This document shows positions 18,400 to 30,443 of a stretch of 64,000 bases of DNA, piece by piece (position 1 is the stretch's first letter; every line of letters starts with the position of its first letter). Below the pieces are notes generated by a model. The model had not been told where the DNA came from and searched no databases. It was given only the letters and a program-made list of their open reading frames with translations. The translations under genes were made by a program, and so were the position numbers. The stretch spans positions 806,001 through 870,000 of the forward strand of contig NZ_AP012978.1 of the NCBI RefSeq assembly GCF_000801295.1, given 5' to 3'. This DNA is from an endosymbiont of unidentified scaly snail isolate Monju. GTDB lineage: Bacteria; Pseudomonadota; Gammaproteobacteria; Chromatiales; Chromatiaceae.

Positions 18400-20133
18400 T
18401 CACTCCCCCTGATTGCGTTCACGCTCGATGCGTTCGCGGATGAAGTCCACGAAGCGTTCCAGCGGGATCATTTCGTTTTCTTCGGCAGTCCGCGCACGGT
18501 ATTCCACCTCGCCGTTCTTCAGGCCGCGCTCGCCCACCACCACGCGGTGGGGGATGCCGATCAACTCGGCATCGGCGAACATCACACCCGGGCGGGCGTC
18601 GCGGTCGTCGAACAGCACGTCGATGCCCGCGGCCCGTAGCTCGGCGTAGAGCCGCTCGGCCGCTTCGCGCACGGTCTCGGACTTGTGCATCTGCATGGGG
18701 ATCAGCGCCAGTTCGAAGGGTGCCAGCGCGGTCGGCCAGAGGATGCCGCGGTCGTCGTGGTGCTGCTCGATGGCCGCGCCGACCACGCGCGAGACGCCGA
18801 TGCCGTAGCAGCCCATGGTCATCACCACCGACTTGCCGTTTTCGTCGAGCACGGTGGCGTTCATCTTCTCGCTGTAGGTGCGACCGAGCTGGAAGATGTG
18901 TCCGACCTCGATGCCCTTGACGATGCGCAGCGGGCCGCTGCCGTCGGGCGCGGGATCGCCCTCGACCACCTTGCGCAGGTCGGCCACCTCGGGCAACGGC
19001 AGGTCGCGCTCCCAGTTCACGCCGAACCAGTGCTTGCCGTCCTGGTTGGCGCCGCAGGTGAAGTCGCTGGCCACCGCTGCGGCGCGGTCCACGATCACCG
19101 GCATCGGCAGGTCGATCGGGCCCAGCGAGCCGGGGCTGGCGCCGACCGCGGCGCGGATCGCCTCTTCGTCGGCCATCACCAGCGGGTCGGCCACCAGCGG
19201 GTGCTTGATGGCCTTGATCTCGTTGAGCTCGTGATCGCCGCGCAGCACCAGTGCCACCAGTTCGGCATCGGCGTCCTCGGCGGCGCGCACGATCAGGGTC
19301 TTGAGGGTGCGCTCGATCGGCACGTCGAACTGCTCGACCAGTTCGTCGATGGTGCGCGCGTTCGGGGTGTCGACCAGGCGTTTTTCCTCGGTCGGTGCCT
19401 CCGGGGCCTCCCCGGGCGCCAGGGCCTCGGCCAGCTCGACGTTGGCCGCGTAGCCGCCGTCGGACAGGGCGATGTCGTCCTCCCCGGTCTCGGCCAGCAC
19501 GTGGAACTCGTGCGAGGCACGGCCGCCGATGCTGCCGGTATCCGCCTCGACGGGACGGTACTCCAGGCCACAGCGCTCGAAGATGCGACAGTAGGTGGCG
19601 TGCATCACCTCGTAGGTCTCGGCCAGGGATTCGTCGTCCAGGTGGAAGGAATAGGCGTCCTTCATCAGGAACTCGCGGGCGCGCATCACGCCGAAGCGCG
19701 GGCGGCGTTCGTCGCGGAACTTGGTCTGGATCTGGTAGAAGTTGACCGGCAGCTGGCGGTAACTGCGCAGCTCGTTGCGTGCCAGGTCGGTGATGATCTC
19801 TTCGTGGGTGGGGCCGAAGCAGAACGGGCGGCCGTGCCGATCCTCGAAGCGCAGCAGTTCGCTGCCGTACTTGTACCAGCGACCGGACTCCTCCCACAGC
19901 TCGGCGGGCTGCACCGCGGGCATCAACACCTCGAGGGCGCCAGCGCGGTCCATTTCCTCGCGCACGATGGTCTCTACCTTACGCAGTACGCGCAGGCCCA
20001 GGGGCAGCCAGGTGTACAGGCCGGAGGCCAGCTTGCGGATCATGCCCGCGCGCAGCATCAGGCGGTGGCTGGGGATCTCGGCGTCGGCCGGGACTTCTTT
20101 CAGGGTCTGCAGGGGGAATCGGGATACGCGCAT
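18400..20133 (-). CDS. proS: Prolyl-tRNA synthetase, bacterial type
   Basis: ProS charges tRNA-Pro. The start ATG 20131-20133 ([20 protein letters not shown]) gives 577 residues, close to E. coli ProS at 572. Class II motifs are clear: motif 1 region [20 protein letters not shown], motif 2 [25 protein letters not shown], and motif 3 [17 protein letters not shown]. The central insertion that edits misacylated Ala-tRNA lies around residues 220-400 (for example [10 protein letters not shown]). The anticodon-binding domain is at the C-terminus ([24 protein letters not shown]). The tRNA-Pro(TGG) gene lies about 7 kb downstream. Confidence 0.95.
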   Translation of the reverse strand: MRVSRFPLQTLKEVPADAEIPSHRLMLRAGMIRKLASGLYTWLPLGLRVLRKVETIVREEMDRAGALEVLMPAVQPAELWEESGRWYKYGSELLRFEDRHGRPFCFGPTHEEIITDLARNELRSYRQLPVNFYQIQTKFRDERRPRFGVMRAREFLMKDAYSFHLDDESLAETYEVMHATYCRIFERCGLEYRPVEADTGSIGGRASHEFHVLAETGEDDIALSDGGYAANVELAEALAPGEAPEAPTEEKRLVDTPNARTIDELVEQFDVPIERTLKTLIVRAAEDADAELVALVLRGDHELNEIKAIKHPLVADPLVMADEEAIRAAVGASPGSLGPIDLPMPVIVDRAAAVASDFTCGANQDGKHWFGVNWERDLPLPEVADLRKVVEGDPAPDGSGPLRIVKGIEVGHIFQLGRTYSEKMNATVLDENGKSVVMTMGCYGIGVSRVVGAAIEQHHDDRGILWPTALAPFELALIPMQMHKSETVREAAERLYAELRAAGIDVLFDDRDARPGVMFADAELIGIPHRVVVGERGLKNGEVEYRARTAEENEMIPLERFVDFIRERIERERNQGE

Positions 20134-20239
20134 GTCGGCTCGATCGGGCAGTTGAAGACGGCGTGATTCTAACGGAATCGCCCCCGTGCGGCAGCGTCGG
20201 TCACTCAAGTCGCGGGGATTCTTGCCGCTGAGGGGAATG

Positions 20240-20944
20240 ATGAGTGCGATCGCCCGAACCCTGCCGCCATTGTCCGTGGAGGCCGCTGCCATTCGCTGGT
20301 GGCTGGCGGCGGTCCTGGCGTGCCTGCTCACCTGGGCGGGTTCCCAGTCGCAGGTGCTGATGTTCAACGAGGCACTGTACCGCTGGGTGGAGCAGGAGTA
20401 TGGCAGCGAGGCGCGCCTGCGGGTCGAGCGGCTGCAACGCCTGGTCGAGACCCATCTCAATGATGCCGAGATCGACAAGATCCGGGTGGTGAACCGGTTC
20501 TTCAACCAGGTACGGTACGATGAGGACGACGTGCTCTGGGATCAGAAGGACTACTGGGCCACGCCGTTCGAGGTGCTGGGCCTGAATGCGGCCGATTGCG
20601 AGGATTATGCGCTGTCGAAGTATTTCACCCTGGTGAGCATGGGGGTCCCGGAGGAACGCTTGCGCATCACCTATGTCAAGGCGGTGGAGATCGGGCGGGC
20701 CCACATGGTGCTGGCCTATTATCCGACACCGGATGCCGAACCCTTCATCCTGGACAACCTGATCGATCGCATCGAACCGGCCAGCAAGCGTACCGACCTG
20801 GTACCGGTCTACAGCTTCAACGGCGCCGACCTGTGGCTGGCGGTCAACCGGGTCGAGGGACGCAAGGTCGGTGGCTCCGACCGGATCAAGCGCTGGCAGG
20901 CGTTTCAGAAGAAGCTGCGCCAGCAGATGGGAGCACATTCATGA
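20240..20944 (+). CDS. lapG: Periplasmic cysteine protease LapG
   Basis: LapG is a calcium-dependent, transglutaminase-like cysteine protease that cleaves the N-terminus of LapA-type giant adhesins and so releases biofilm cells. The 234-residue protein has an N-terminal membrane/signal segment ([19 protein letters not shown]) and the catalytic triad motifs [16 protein letters not shown] (Cys), [10 protein letters not shown] (His) and FILDNL (Asp). The start may be 20237 or 20240; AGGGGA lies immediately upstream. The stop overlaps the lapD start (ATGA). The cognate adhesin and its type I exporter are not in the window. Confidence 0.9.
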   Translation: MSAIARTLPPLSVEAAAIRWWLAAVLACLLTWAGSQSQVLMFNEALYRWVEQEYGSEARLRVERLQRLVETHLNDAEIDKIRVVNRFFNQVRYDEDDVLWDQKDYWATPFEVLGLNAADCEDYALSKYFTLVSMGVPEERLRITYVKAVEIGRAHMVLAYYPTPDAEPFILDNLIDRIEPASKRTDLVPVYSFNGADLWLAVNRVEGRKVGGSDRIKRWQAFQKKLRQQMGAHS

Positions 20945-22884
20945 GTCTGTCCAAGCAGTTGGTCGTGTTGATCACCACCCTGGTGCTGCTGCTGTTTGCG
21001 GGCACCTTTCTGATCAGCGTGCACAACACCCGCGACTATCTCGAGAACCAGCTGGCCTCGCACGCCCAGGACGCAGCCACCTCGCTGGGCCTGAGCGCTA
21101 CTGCCCACGTGGCCAGTGGCGACCAGGCGATGTTCACCTCGATGGTGAACGCCATGGCGCACCGGGGAGATTATCTGTCGATTCGCATCGAAGACCTGGA
21201 TGGCAGGGTGCTGGTCGAACGTCGCGCCGATTTCCGGACGGAGGTGCCGCAGTGGTTCATGGACCTGTTTCCGTTGCACCCCCCCGAGGGCAGCGCGGTG
21301 ATGATGTCGGGCTGGCACCAGGTGGGCAAGGTGCGTGTCGTCAGTCATCCTGGGCTGGCCTACCGCAAGTTGTGGAATACGGCCGTCGATACCCTGGTCT
21401 GGTTCTTCGTGGCGGCAGGTGGCCTCCTGCTGCTGGCGCTTGTCCTGTTGCGCTGGATGCTGCAACCGTTGAAGAAGGTGGAATGGCAGGCCGAGGCGAT
21501 CTGCAACCGCGAGTTCCCGGTTGTCGAGGAGAGACCCTTCACCCTGGAGTTCCGACGCGTGGTCGAGGCCATGAACCGCCTGTCGACCAAGGTCCGGCAG
21601 ATGCTGGACAACGCCGAGCGCCTGGCCGAGCGCCTGCGTGAGCAGGCCTATACCGATGCCCTGACCGGGCTGGCCAACCGGCGGCACTTCATGGCGGTGC
21701 TGGAGAGCCGTCTGGCCGACGAGCAGAGCGCGGGCGGCCTGTTGCTGGTGCAGATCCGCGATTTCAAGGCCTTCAACGATACCCGCGGTTACCAGTCAGG
21801 TGACCAGCTGCTGGTGGCGGTTGCCGATCTGTTGCGCCAGGAGACCGCCGGCCTCGAGGGAACGACCCTGGCGCATGTCGCCGGCGCCGATTTTGCCGTG
21901 TTGTGCGAAGGCCTGGACGAGGCGCGGCTGCGTGAACTGGCAGCGCGTATCGCGGCGGCACTCGGTGGCCTGTGTGCCGTGCAGGAAGGACTGCCGGACG
22001 ATGTGGGGCAGGTGGGTGGAGTGATGTATCGCGACCAGGAGGTGGGTGAGTTGCTGGCACAGGCCGACCTTGCGCTGCGTCAGGCCCGCCAGGCCGGGGG
22101 CAATTCCTGGGTCGTGCTCGAATCGGCACGTTCCGCTTGTGTCACGCGTTCGGCCACGCAATGGCGAGAAGCGATCGAGCGTGCACTCGACAAGGGCTTC
22201 TTCCAGATGCAGGCGCAGGGGGTCTACGCCGCCGATGGGACGCTGCTGCACCGCGAACTGTTCCTGCGGCTGATCGATCTGGAAGACGAAGGTGCCATCG
22301 TTCCGGCTGGCGTCTTCGTGCCGGTGGCCGAGTCGCTGGGTCTGGCGGTGCGCATCGATCGTTGGGTAGTCACCGAGGTCTGCGAGCGCCTGTCAGGGGT
22401 GTTCGGCGAGGAGCGGCTGGCGATCAATCTGTCCTCCGGCAGCCTGGTGGAGGTGGAATGCCTCGACTGGGTAGAGCAGACCTTGCGTGCCCACCCCGAA
22501 GTGGCACGCCGGCTGGTGCTGGAATGGGCGGAATACACGGCCCAGGCGCACCCGCAACGGCTGCGCGAATGGATCGACCGGCTGGCGCCGCTCGGGGTCG
22601 AGTTCTCGCTGGATCATTTCGGCAAGGGCTTCAGCGCCTTTGCCGCCCTCCGCGAGCTGAAGGTGCACTATCTCAAGATCGATGCCGCGTTCACCCGCGA
22701 TCTGGAGCAGGACCCGAAGGACACCTTCTTCCTGCACGCGGTCACCGACATCGCCCATGGCCTCGAGTTGCGGGTGATCGCCGAGGCGGTCGAGTCCGGG
22801 ACCGTATGGGAGCGTCTGCGCGAGACCGGCATCGACGGTGGACGCGGGTATTTCCTGGGCGAACCCGAGGACGTGCGGGCCTGA
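20941..22884 (+). CDS. lapD: Cyclic-di-GMP effector LapD (degenerate GGDEF-EAL)
   Basis: LapD is an inner-membrane receptor that, when its EAL domain binds cyclic-di-GMP, sequesters LapG in the periplasm and preserves adhesins. The 647-residue protein has TM1 (LVVLITTLVLLLFAGTFLIS), a periplasmic LapD/MoxY domain (about 30-150, including the MMSGWHQVGKVRVVSHPGLAY output strand), TM2 (TLVWFFVAAGGLLLLALVLL), a HAMP-like linker, a GGDEF domain degenerate at the signature (HVAGADFAVL) and an EAL-type domain lacking catalytic EAL (HRELFLRLIDLEDEG). Loss of both active sites is normal for LapD. It overlaps lapG, forming a two-gene switch. Confidence 0.92.
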   Translation: MSLSKQLVVLITTLVLLLFAGTFLISVHNTRDYLENQLASHAQDAATSLGLSATAHVASGDQAMFTSMVNAMAHRGDYLSIRIEDLDGRVLVERRADFRTEVPQWFMDLFPLHPPEGSAVMMSGWHQVGKVRVVSHPGLAYRKLWNTAVDTLVWFFVAAGGLLLLALVLLRWMLQPLKKVEWQAEAICNREFPVVEERPFTLEFRRVVEAMNRLSTKVRQMLDNAERLAERLREQAYTDALTGLANRRHFMAVLESRLADEQSAGGLLLVQIRDFKAFNDTRGYQSGDQLLVAVADLLRQETAGLEGTTLAHVAGADFAVLCEGLDEARLRELAARIAAALGGLCAVQEGLPDDVGQVGGVMYRDQEVGELLAQADLALRQARQAGGNSWVVLESARSACVTRSATQWREAIERALDKGFFQMQAQGVYAADGTLLHRELFLRLIDLEDEGAIVPAGVFVPVAESLGLAVRIDRWVVTEVCERLSGVFGEERLAINLSSGSLVEVECLDWVEQTLRAHPEVARRLVLEWAEYTAQAHPQRLREWIDRLAPLGVEFSLDHFGKGFSAFAALRELKVHYLKIDAAFTRDLEQDPKDTFFLHAVTDIAHGLELRVIAEAVESGTVWERLRETGIDGGRGYFLGEPEDVRA

Positions 22885-22897
22885 AGGACCACAAATG

Positions 22898-22930
22898 CAC
22901 CCTGACAGGGTCCACGTCCCTGTCAGGGTG
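22898..22930. terminator. Perfect hairpin between convergent lapD and ettA
   Basis: CACCCTGACAGGG and CCCTGTCAGGGTG are 13-base complementary arms around a seven-base loop. The hairpin sits between two converging genes, so it could act as a bidirectional terminator, though no T-run follows on either strand. The same CACCCTG-CAGGGTG palindrome recurs at 24637-24651 on the other side of ettA. Confidence 0.55.
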
Positions 22931-22935
22931 TCGCA

Positions 22936-24603
<1,668 letters not shown>

Positions 24604-24636
24604 GGGTCTTCGAAAACTCGGGTTGAAAGCTTGAAT

Positions 24637-24651
24637 CACCCTGTCAGGGTG
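24637..24651. repeat. 15-bp palindrome CACCCTGTCAGGGTG
   Basis: A perfect palindrome with one central base lies between ettA and folD (both leftward). The same seven-base arms build the hairpin at 22898-22930, and a partial copy (ACCCTGTCAGGG) occurs near 34805. It could be a small dispersed repeat or a protein-binding dyad. Confidence 0.5.
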
Positions 24652-24659
24652 TTGCCTGG

Positions 24660-25517
24660 TCAGGTTCCGGTGTGGAGCTGCGCCGCCTGCAGGGTGTTCT
24701 CCAGCAGGGTGGCCACGGTCATGGGTCCCACGCCGCCGGGCACCGGCGTGATCCAGCCGGCGACCTCCCTGGCCGCCTCGAAGTCCACGTCGCCGCACAG
24801 GGAGCCGTCGTCCAGACGGTTGATGCCCACATCGATGACGATGGCACCGGGTTTGATCCAGTCTCCCTGCACGAAGTTCGGCACGCCCACGGCGGCCACC
24901 ACGATGTCGGCCTGGCGCACCTTGTCGGCCAGGTCGCGGGTGCGGCTGTGGCAGATGGTCGGGGTACAGCGCGCGGCCAGCAGTTCCAGCAGCATCGGTC
25001 GGCCGACGATGTTGGACTGGCCGAGGACGATGGCGTCCTTTCCTTCCAGCTCGACGCCGGTGTGCGCCAGCAGGGTCATCACGCCCTTGGGGGTACAGGG
25101 CCGCAGCACCGGCATGCGCAGCGCCAGCCGCCCGATGTTGTAGGGATGGAAGCCGTCCACGTCCTTGTCCGGGTGGATGCGCTCGGTGACGGCGTGTTCG
25201 TCGATCTGCACCGGCAGCGGCAGTTGTACCAGGATGCCGTCCACGTCGTCGCGCGCGTTCAGGCCGTCGATCAGCTCCAGCAGCACTTCCTGCGAAGTGT
25301 CGTTGGGGAGCTGGATCAGTTCGGACTTGAAGCCGGCCTTCTCGCAGGCCAGCTGCTTGTTGCGCACATAGACCTGGGATGCCGGGTTTTCGCCGACCAG
25401 TACCACCACCAGGCCGGGGGGACGCTGTCCCTCCGTGACGCGTTGTTCGACCTGCAGGCGCACCTGTTCACGCACGTCGGTAGCGATGGCCTTGCCATCG
25501 AGAATCTGGGCACTCAT
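24660..25517 (-). CDS. folD: Bifunctional methylenetetrahydrofolate dehydrogenase / cyclohydrolase FolD
   Basis: FolD interconverts 5,10-methylene-THF, methenyl-THF and 10-formyl-THF with NADP, supplying one-carbon units. The start ATG 25515-25517 ([15 protein letters not shown]) gives 285 residues, the usual size. Conserved blocks are [16 protein letters not shown] (with the catalytic Lys), [40 protein letters not shown] (dinucleotide site), and the C-terminal [20 protein letters not shown]. Upstream genes are read the other way; glyA, another folate enzyme, is 2 kb to the right but not co-transcribed. Confidence 0.95.
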   Translation of the reverse strand: MSAQILDGKAIATDVREQVRLQVEQRVTEGQRPPGLVVVLVGENPASQVYVRNKQLACEKAGFKSELIQLPNDTSQEVLLELIDGLNARDDVDGILVQLPLPVQIDEHAVTERIHPDKDVDGFHPYNIGRLALRMPVLRPCTPKGVMTLLAHTGVELEGKDAIVLGQSNIVGRPMLLELLAARCTPTICHSRTRDLADKVRQADIVVAAVGVPNFVQGDWIKPGAIVIDVGINRLDDGSLCGDVDFEAAREVAGWITPVPGGVGPMTVATLLENTLQAAQLHTGT

Positions 25518-25819
25518 GGGACCTTGTCGTTCTGCCGGGTTGCTCGGATAGAGGCCGGAAATCATACCAGATGTGCTGTTGTTTCCGGCATGGAGACTTC
25601 GCGTCTAGAGAGGCCGCTGAAAAAGTACTCTCTTTCCCTGTCCCGCGTGTGGGGGAGCCCCGGAAGGGGAGTTCAGGCCTGTATTCGTCTCGTCCTGATC
25701 GTGTCCCCGCAAGCCAGGGAGAAACTCGGCCGGAGGCTCCCTAAAGTCCGGCAGAAAGGGGTCGTTAATCTCTGGGTAGCAGCGAGATATCCGTTCGGCG
25801 ACTGGGAGTGCATGAGACC
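25518..25819. other. Intergenic gap between folD and the CZB chemoreceptor
   Basis: About 300 bases between divergent genes. No convincing reading frame, REP hairpin or sigma-70 promoter stands out; it must hold the promoters for both genes. Confidence 0.5.
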
Positions 25820-26965
25820 ATGTTTGCTTTTGGCAGGACCCGGAAACGTCTGGAGCAGGAGCAGGCAAGGATGGCCGAATTGGAAAGCGAGAACCAGGCA
25901 TTGCGCGCCCGGCTGGCGGAAGTGGAGGCGGCGCTGGCACAGGAACGCGAGGACGGGCAGCGTAAAGTCGCCTGGTGTGACTGCGTGGAACACCAGGCCG
26001 CTCTCACCCTGCGATCCGAGAGGGCCCTCGATGACATTCGCAATCAGGCGGGCCAGGGGGCGGCGCGCCTGCTGGATGAACAGAAGCAACTCAATGAGTC
26101 TTCGCGGCTGTTCAGCCAGAGCACGGTCTTCCTGGAGGCAGTCCGCAGCCAGGTCGAGGAGGTGGCGCGTTCTGCCGCCAGCGGGCAGGAGACGGTCAAC
26201 AATCTCGACGAGGCGGTACAGGCGATCCACCAGTTCACCGACACCATCGCCGAGATCTCGGACCAGACCAACCTGCTGGCACTCAATGCCGCCATCGAGG
26301 CAGCACGGGCAGGAGAACAGGGCCGGGGGTTCGCGGTAGTGGCAGAGGAGGTACGCAGCCTGGCGGCCAAGACGGCGGACGCCACCGATCGCATCAAGGA
26401 CCACGTGCAACGGGTGACCGGTTACGCCGACGAGACCAAGGCCGGCTTTGAAGGCATGGTCGATGCCAGCTCGCGCATGCTGGAGCAGACCGACCAGATC
26501 AACGACGTCATCGGCGAAGTCACCTATCTTTCGCAGGGCATGATCCAGACCATCAGCCGCAATGCGGCCGGCGCCTTCATCGAGGTGGTCAAGCTCGATC
26601 ACATTCTCTACAAGTTGGCGATCTACAAGGTGCTCGCCGGCAAGAGCGACAAGTCGCCCGATGACTTCGCCAGCCACCATCATTGCCGGCTGGGCAAGTG
26701 GTATTTCGAGGGTGACGGTGCCCAGCTTGCCGGTTCGCCGGTCTATCAGCAGCTCGACGAGCCCCATGCCGTGGTGCATGAAGCCGGGGCGCGGGCGTTG
26801 CGCGCACGCCAGGCGGGCGATAACGAAGGGTGCCTGGCGGCACTGGAAGAGATGGAAGATGCCAGCGATCGCGTGATCACCCTGCTGGGAGAGCTGGAAG
26901 AAACCTATTACCAGCGGATGCTGGGTTCAGTGGATACCGGCGCCAGCAAGGTCGATCTGTTCTGA
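25820..26965 (+). CDS. Soluble methyl-accepting chemotaxis protein with C-terminal CZB domain
   Basis: A 381-residue cytosolic chemoreceptor with no transmembrane segment. Residues 1-45 form a coiled coil ([20 protein letters not shown]); the signalling hairpin tip [25 protein letters not shown] lies at about 146-171 and is fully conserved, so it should couple to CheA/CheW. The C-terminus is a chemoreceptor zinc-binding (CZB) domain: [13 protein letters not shown], then [15 protein letters not shown] and [14 protein letters not shown], giving the three-His/one-Cys zinc site. CZB receptors sense hypochlorous acid or zinc in characterised cases. I prefer ATG 25820 over GTG 25808. No che genes are adjacent. 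Confidence 0.88.
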   Translation: MFAFGRTRKRLEQEQARMAELESENQALRARLAEVEAALAQEREDGQRKVAWCDCVEHQAALTLRSERALDDIRNQAGQGAARLLDEQKQLNESSRLFSQSTVFLEAVRSQVEEVARSAASGQETVNNLDEAVQAIHQFTDTIAEISDQTNLLALNAAIEAARAGEQGRGFAVVAEEVRSLAAKTADATDRIKDHVQRVTGYADETKAGFEGMVDASSRMLEQTDQINDVIGEVTYLSQGMIQTISRNAAGAFIEVVKLDHILYKLAIYKVLAGKSDKSPDDFASHHHCRLGKWYFEGDGAQLAGSPVYQQLDEPHAVVHEAGARALRARQAGDNEGCLAALEEMEDASDRVITLLGELEETYYQRMLGSVDTGASKVDLF

Positions 26966-27038
26966 ACCATCGCCGGATCTGCTGTTTCCTTCCACGCAGT
27001 CCGATGGTTTCGGGTGACCGGGAAAAGCGGGATGCCGG

Positions 27039-27067
27039 TTGACCCCCGTGCGGTCGGGACGTATGAT
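27039..27067 (+). promoter_or_regulatory. Strong sigma-70 promoter for the tRNA cluster
   Basis: TTGACC (27039-27044) and TATGAT (27062-27067) are separated by exactly 17 bases. Transcription would start near 27074, about 23 bases before the first tRNA. Confidence 0.8.
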
Positions 27068-27096
27068 CTTCCGCCTTCGCCGCGAGGCGCGTTCCT

Positions 27097-27173
27097 CGGG
27101 GTATAGCGCAGTCTGGTAGCGCGCCTGCTTTGGGAGCAGGATGTCGGGGGTTCGAATCCCTCTACCCCGACCA
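27097..27173 (+). tRNA. tRNA-Pro (anticodon TGG)
   Basis: The seven-pair acceptor stem CGGGGTA/TACCCCG closes the cloverleaf; the anticodon loop CTTTGGGAG reads TGG, the T-loop is GGTTCGAATCC, and CCA is encoded. It is the first of three tRNAs in a row. Confidence 0.95.
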
Positions 27174-27236
27174 GGTTTGGCCCGACCAGATTGGGCAGCT
27201 GACCCCGGTGGTTTTCGTCCCAGGCGGGCAGAACAT

Positions 27237-27313
27237 GCGCCCGTAGCTCAGTTGGATAGAGCAGCGGCCTTCTAAGCCGCGGGTCGCAGGTTCGAATCCT
27301 GCCGGGCGTGCCA
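27237..27313 (+). tRNA. tRNA-Arg (anticodon TCT)
   Basis: Acceptor stem GCGCCCG/CGGGCGT (one G-T pair), anticodon loop CCTTCTAAG reading TCT, T-arm GGTTCGAATCC and encoded CCA. It decodes AGA/AGG, rare codons in this GC-rich genome. Confidence 0.95.
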
Positions 27314-27367
27314 GTACAATACAGCCAACCACGGCGTGGCCAGGTCGGTGGACAATCAGGTTTCGAT

Positions 27368-27444
27368 GGTGGGTATAGCTCAGTTGGTAGAGCCCCGGAT
27401 TGTGATTCCGGTCGTCGTGGGTTCGAGTCCCATTACCCACCCCA
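27368..27444 (+). tRNA. tRNA-His (anticodon GTG)
   Basis: Acceptor GTGGGTA/TACCCAC with the extra G at -1 (27368) facing C73, the identity element of tRNA-His; anticodon loop ATTGTGATT; T-arm GGTTCGAGTCC; encoded CCA. Confidence 0.95.
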
Positions 27445-27453
27445 TCTTCACGA

Positions 27454-27479
27454 GGGGCTGCGTTCGCAGCCCCTTTTTC
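27454..27479 (+). terminator. Rho-independent terminator of the tRNA cluster
   Basis: GGGGCTGC-GTTC-GCAGCCCC is an eight-pair GC-rich stem with a four-base loop followed by TTTTT, ten bases after the tRNA-His. Confidence 0.9.
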
Positions 27480-27527
27480 GTTTAGAATTCCTGGCTTCCT
27501 GCCAGTTTTTGCCGAGGTGATCGAGCG

Positions 27528-28784
27528 ATGTTTGACAAGTCCATGAAGATCGAGGGTTACGACGATGAGCTCTTTCGGGCCATCAGGGACGAGGAGCGCC
27601 GTCAGGAAGACCACATCGAGCTGATTGCCTCGGAGAACTATTGCAGCCCGCGGGTGATGGAGGCCCAGGGGTCGGTACTCACCAACAAGTATGCCGAGGG
27701 CTACCCGGCCAAGCGCTACTACGGCGGCTGCGAATACGTCGATCGCGCCGAGCAACTGGCCATCGACCGTGCCAAGGCCCTGTTCGGCGCCGACTACGCC
27801 AATGTGCAACCGCATTCGGGCTCGCAGGCCAATGCCGCGGTGTACATGGCGCTGTGCCAGCCGGGAGACACCGTGCTGGGCATGGCGCTGGCGCACGGTG
27901 GTCACCTGACCCACGGAGCCAGGCCCAACTTCTCGGGCAAGATCTACAACGCGGTGCAGTACGGCCTGGACCCCGAGACGGGCGAGATCGACTACGAGGA
28001 AGTCGAGCGTCTGGCCCGGGAACACAAGCCGAAGATGATCGTGGCCGGTTTCTCCGCCTATTCGCGCATCGTCGATTGGCAGCGATTCCGTGAGATCGCC
28101 GACAGCGTGGGTGCCTGGCTGATGGTGGACATGGCACACATCGCCGGCCTGGTCGCTGCCGGAGTCTATCCCAGCCCGGTGCAGATCGCCGATGTCACCA
28201 CCACCACCACGCACAAGACGCTGCGTGGTCCGCGCGGTGGCCTGATCCTGGCGCGCGCCAACGAGGAGGTCGAGAAGAAGCTCAACTCCGCGGTCTTCCC
28301 GGGCATCCAGGGCGGTCCGCTGATGCACGTCATCGCTGCCAAGGCGGTGGCCTTCAAGGAGGCCATGGAGCCCGAGTACGTCGAGTACCAGAAGCAGGTG
28401 GTGCGCAATGCGCAGGTCATGGCGCAGGTGTTCATCGAGCGCGGCTACGACGTGGTCTCGGGCGGCACCGACGATCACCTGTTCCTGGTCAGCTTCATCG
28501 AAGCCGGGCTCACCGGCAAGGACGTGGATGCCTGGCTGGGCGCGGCCAACATCACGGTCAACAAGAATGCGGTGCCCAACGATCCGCAATCGCCCTTCGT
28601 CACCTCGGGCATCCGTGTCGGCACGCCGGCGGTGACCACCCGTGGTTTCGGCGAGGACGAGTGCCGCCAGCTCGCCAGCTGGATGTGCGACGTGATCGAC
28701 GGGCGTGGCGATACCGCAGTGATCGAGCGGGTCAAGGGCCAGGTGCTCGATCTGTGCACCCGCTACCCGGTGTACCGGGGCTGA
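27528..28784 (+). CDS. glyA: Serine hydroxymethyltransferase
   Basis: GlyA is a PLP enzyme that converts serine and THF to glycine and methylene-THF, the main source of one-carbon units. It is full length at 418 residues. Visible landmarks are [53 protein letters not shown], the [19 protein letters not shown] block and the PLP-lysine site [25 protein letters not shown] precedes the ATG. It heads the glyA-nrdR-ribD group. Confidence 0.96.
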   Translation: MFDKSMKIEGYDDELFRAIRDEERRQEDHIELIASENYCSPRVMEAQGSVLTNKYAEGYPAKRYYGGCEYVDRAEQLAIDRAKALFGADYANVQPHSGSQANAAVYMALCQPGDTVLGMALAHGGHLTHGARPNFSGKIYNAVQYGLDPETGEIDYEEVERLAREHKPKMIVAGFSAYSRIVDWQRFREIADSVGAWLMVDMAHIAGLVAAGVYPSPVQIADVTTTTTHKTLRGPRGGLILARANEEVEKKLNSAVFPGIQGGPLMHVIAAKAVAFKEAMEPEYVEYQKQVVRNAQVMAQVFIERGYDVVSGGTDDHLFLVSFIEAGLTGKDVDAWLGAANITVNKNAVPNDPQSPFVTSGIRVGTPAVTTRGFGEDECRQLASWMCDVIDGRGDTAVIERVKGQVLDLCTRYPVYRG

Positions 28785-28797
28785 GCGGAGGCGGCCG

Positions 28798-29301
28798 GTG
28801 CGCTGTCCCTTCTGCGGCGCCCAGGACACCAAGGTGGTGGACTCGCGCCTGCACGGCGACGGTGACCAGGTGCGCCGTCGCCGCCAGTGCACGGTCTGCA
28901 AGGAACGCTTCACCACCTACGAAACCGCCGAGCTGAACCTGCCCCGGGTGGTCAAGAGCGACGGCCGTCGGGTCAACTTCGACGGGCGCAAGCTGCGCGC
29001 GGGCATGGACCGCGCGCTGGAGAAGCGCCCGGTGGCCACCGAGGCGGTGGACGCGGCGGTCAATCACATCACCCGCAAGCTGATGTCGCGTGGCGAGAGC
29101 GAGGTGCCCTCCAAGCTGATCGGCGAGCTGGTGATGGAGGAGCTCAAGGCACTCGACCAGGTGGCCTACGTGCGCTTCGCCTCGGTGTACCGCCAGTTCG
29201 AGGATGTGCAGGCCTTCAGCGAGGAGGTCGAGCGTCTGCGCCAGGAGCCGTCGCCCGAGGCGCGCCGCGCCCAGCTCGACCTGCTGGACAGGGAGAAATG
29301 A
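28798..29301 (+). CDS. nrdR: Transcriptional repressor NrdR
   Basis: NrdR is a zinc-ribbon/ATP-cone repressor that senses ATP/dATP and controls ribonucleotide reductase genes. The GTG start at 28798 gives [17 protein letters not shown] with the first zinc CxxC at residues 3-6 and the second, CTVCKERF, at about 31-34, followed by the ATP-cone [20 protein letters not shown]. The length of 167 is slightly above typical because of a C-terminal tail. The order glyA-nrdR-ribD is conserved in gammaproteobacteria, and the stop overlaps the ribD ATG. Confidence 0.95.
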   Translation: MRCPFCGAQDTKVVDSRLHGDGDQVRRRRQCTVCKERFTTYETAELNLPRVVKSDGRRVNFDGRKLRAGMDRALEKRPVATEAVDAAVNHITRKLMSRGESEVPSKLIGELVMEELKALDQVAYVRFASVYRQFEDVQAFSEEVERLRQEPSPEARRAQLDLLDREK

Positions 29302-30443
29302 GCGCCGGTTTCGACCGCGCCGATCACGCCTTCATGGCCCGCGCCCTGCAATTGGCGCGCCGCGGCCGCTACACCACCTTCCCCAATCCGCGCGTCGGTT
29401 GCGTGCTGGTGCGCGACGGCGAGATCGTCGGCGAGGGCTGGCACCGGCGCGCCGGCGAGCCACATGCCGAGCGCGTCGCCCTGGCCGCCGCCGGCGAACG
29501 GGCGCATGGGGCGACCGCCTATGTCACCCTCGAGCCATGCAGTCACCACGGTCGCACGCCGCCCTGCGCCGACGGCCTGATCGAGGCCGGGGTGACGCGG
29601 GTGGTCGCGGCCATGGAAGACCCCAACCCGCAGGTCGCCGGGGAGGGGCTGGCGCGGCTGCGCGATGCCGGTATCCGCGTCGAGACCGGCCTGCTCGAGG
29701 CCGATGCCCGGGCGCTCAATCCGGGCTTCATCCGCCGCATGCATGGCGAGCGCCCCTGGACGCGGCTCAAGCTGGCGGCCAGCCTCGACGGGCGCACCGC
29801 GATGGCCAGCGGCGAGAGCCAGTGGATCACCGGCCCCGCAGCGCGTCATGATGTGCAGTTCCTGCGTGCGCGCAGTGTGGCGGTGCTCACCGGCATCGGT
29901 ACCGTGCTGGCCGATGATCCCTCGCTGAACGTGCGCCTGGACGGCGAGGCGTTGGGCCTGCCGTCCGACCTGCCGGTGCGCCAGCCGTTGCGCGTGGTGC
30001 TCGACAGCAGTGCGCGCACCCCGCCGGAGGCGCGTCTGCTGCGCCTGCCCGGATCGGTATTGATCTGTGTCGCCGAGGACGCGGACCCGGTGCGGGTCGC
30101 GGCCCTGGAAGCCGCCGGTGCCGAGGTCTGCCGCCTGCCGACCGACGCATCGGGACACCCCGCCTGGCCGGCGGTGATGGACACGTTGCGCGCGCGAGAG
30201 ATCGACGAGGTGTTGCTGGAATGTGGTGCCACCCTGGCCGGTTCGGCGTTGCTGGCCGGGGTGGTCGATGAGCTTGTTCTCTACCTGGCGCCGCAACTGC
30301 TGGGCGATGCCGCGCGTGGCCTGGTGCATCTGCCCGGGGTCGAGCGGCTGGAGCAGCGTATCGAACTGGCGATGAACGACGTGCGCCAGGTCGGTGAGGA
30401 TCTGCGCCTGACCCTGGCGGTCAGGCGATCCGGAACTGGCTGA
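29298..30443 (+). CDS. ribD: Riboflavin biosynthesis deaminase/reductase RibD
   Basis: RibD performs the second and third steps of riboflavin synthesis. It is 381 residues from ATG 29298 ([17 protein letters not shown]). The N-terminal deaminase has the zinc motifs [10 protein letters not shown] and [18 protein letters not shown]; the C-terminal reductase has [37 protein letters not shown] and [13 protein letters not shown]. Its last 23 bases overlap the 3' end of the convergent chemoreceptor gene. ribE or ribBA do not follow; the operon ends here. Confidence 0.95.
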   Translation: MSAGFDRADHAFMARALQLARRGRYTTFPNPRVGCVLVRDGEIVGEGWHRRAGEPHAERVALAAAGERAHGATAYVTLEPCSHHGRTPPCADGLIEAGVTRVVAAMEDPNPQVAGEGLARLRDAGIRVETGLLEADARALNPGFIRRMHGERPWTRLKLAASLDGRTAMASGESQWITGPAARHDVQFLRARSVAVLTGIGTVLADDPSLNVRLDGEALGLPSDLPVRQPLRVVLDSSARTPPEARLLRLPGSVLICVAEDADPVRVAALEAAGAEVCRLPTDASGHPAWPAVMDTLRAREIDEVLLECGATLAGSALLAGVVDELVLYLAPQLLGDAARGLVHLPGVERLEQRIELAMNDVRQVGEDLRLTLAVRRSGTG

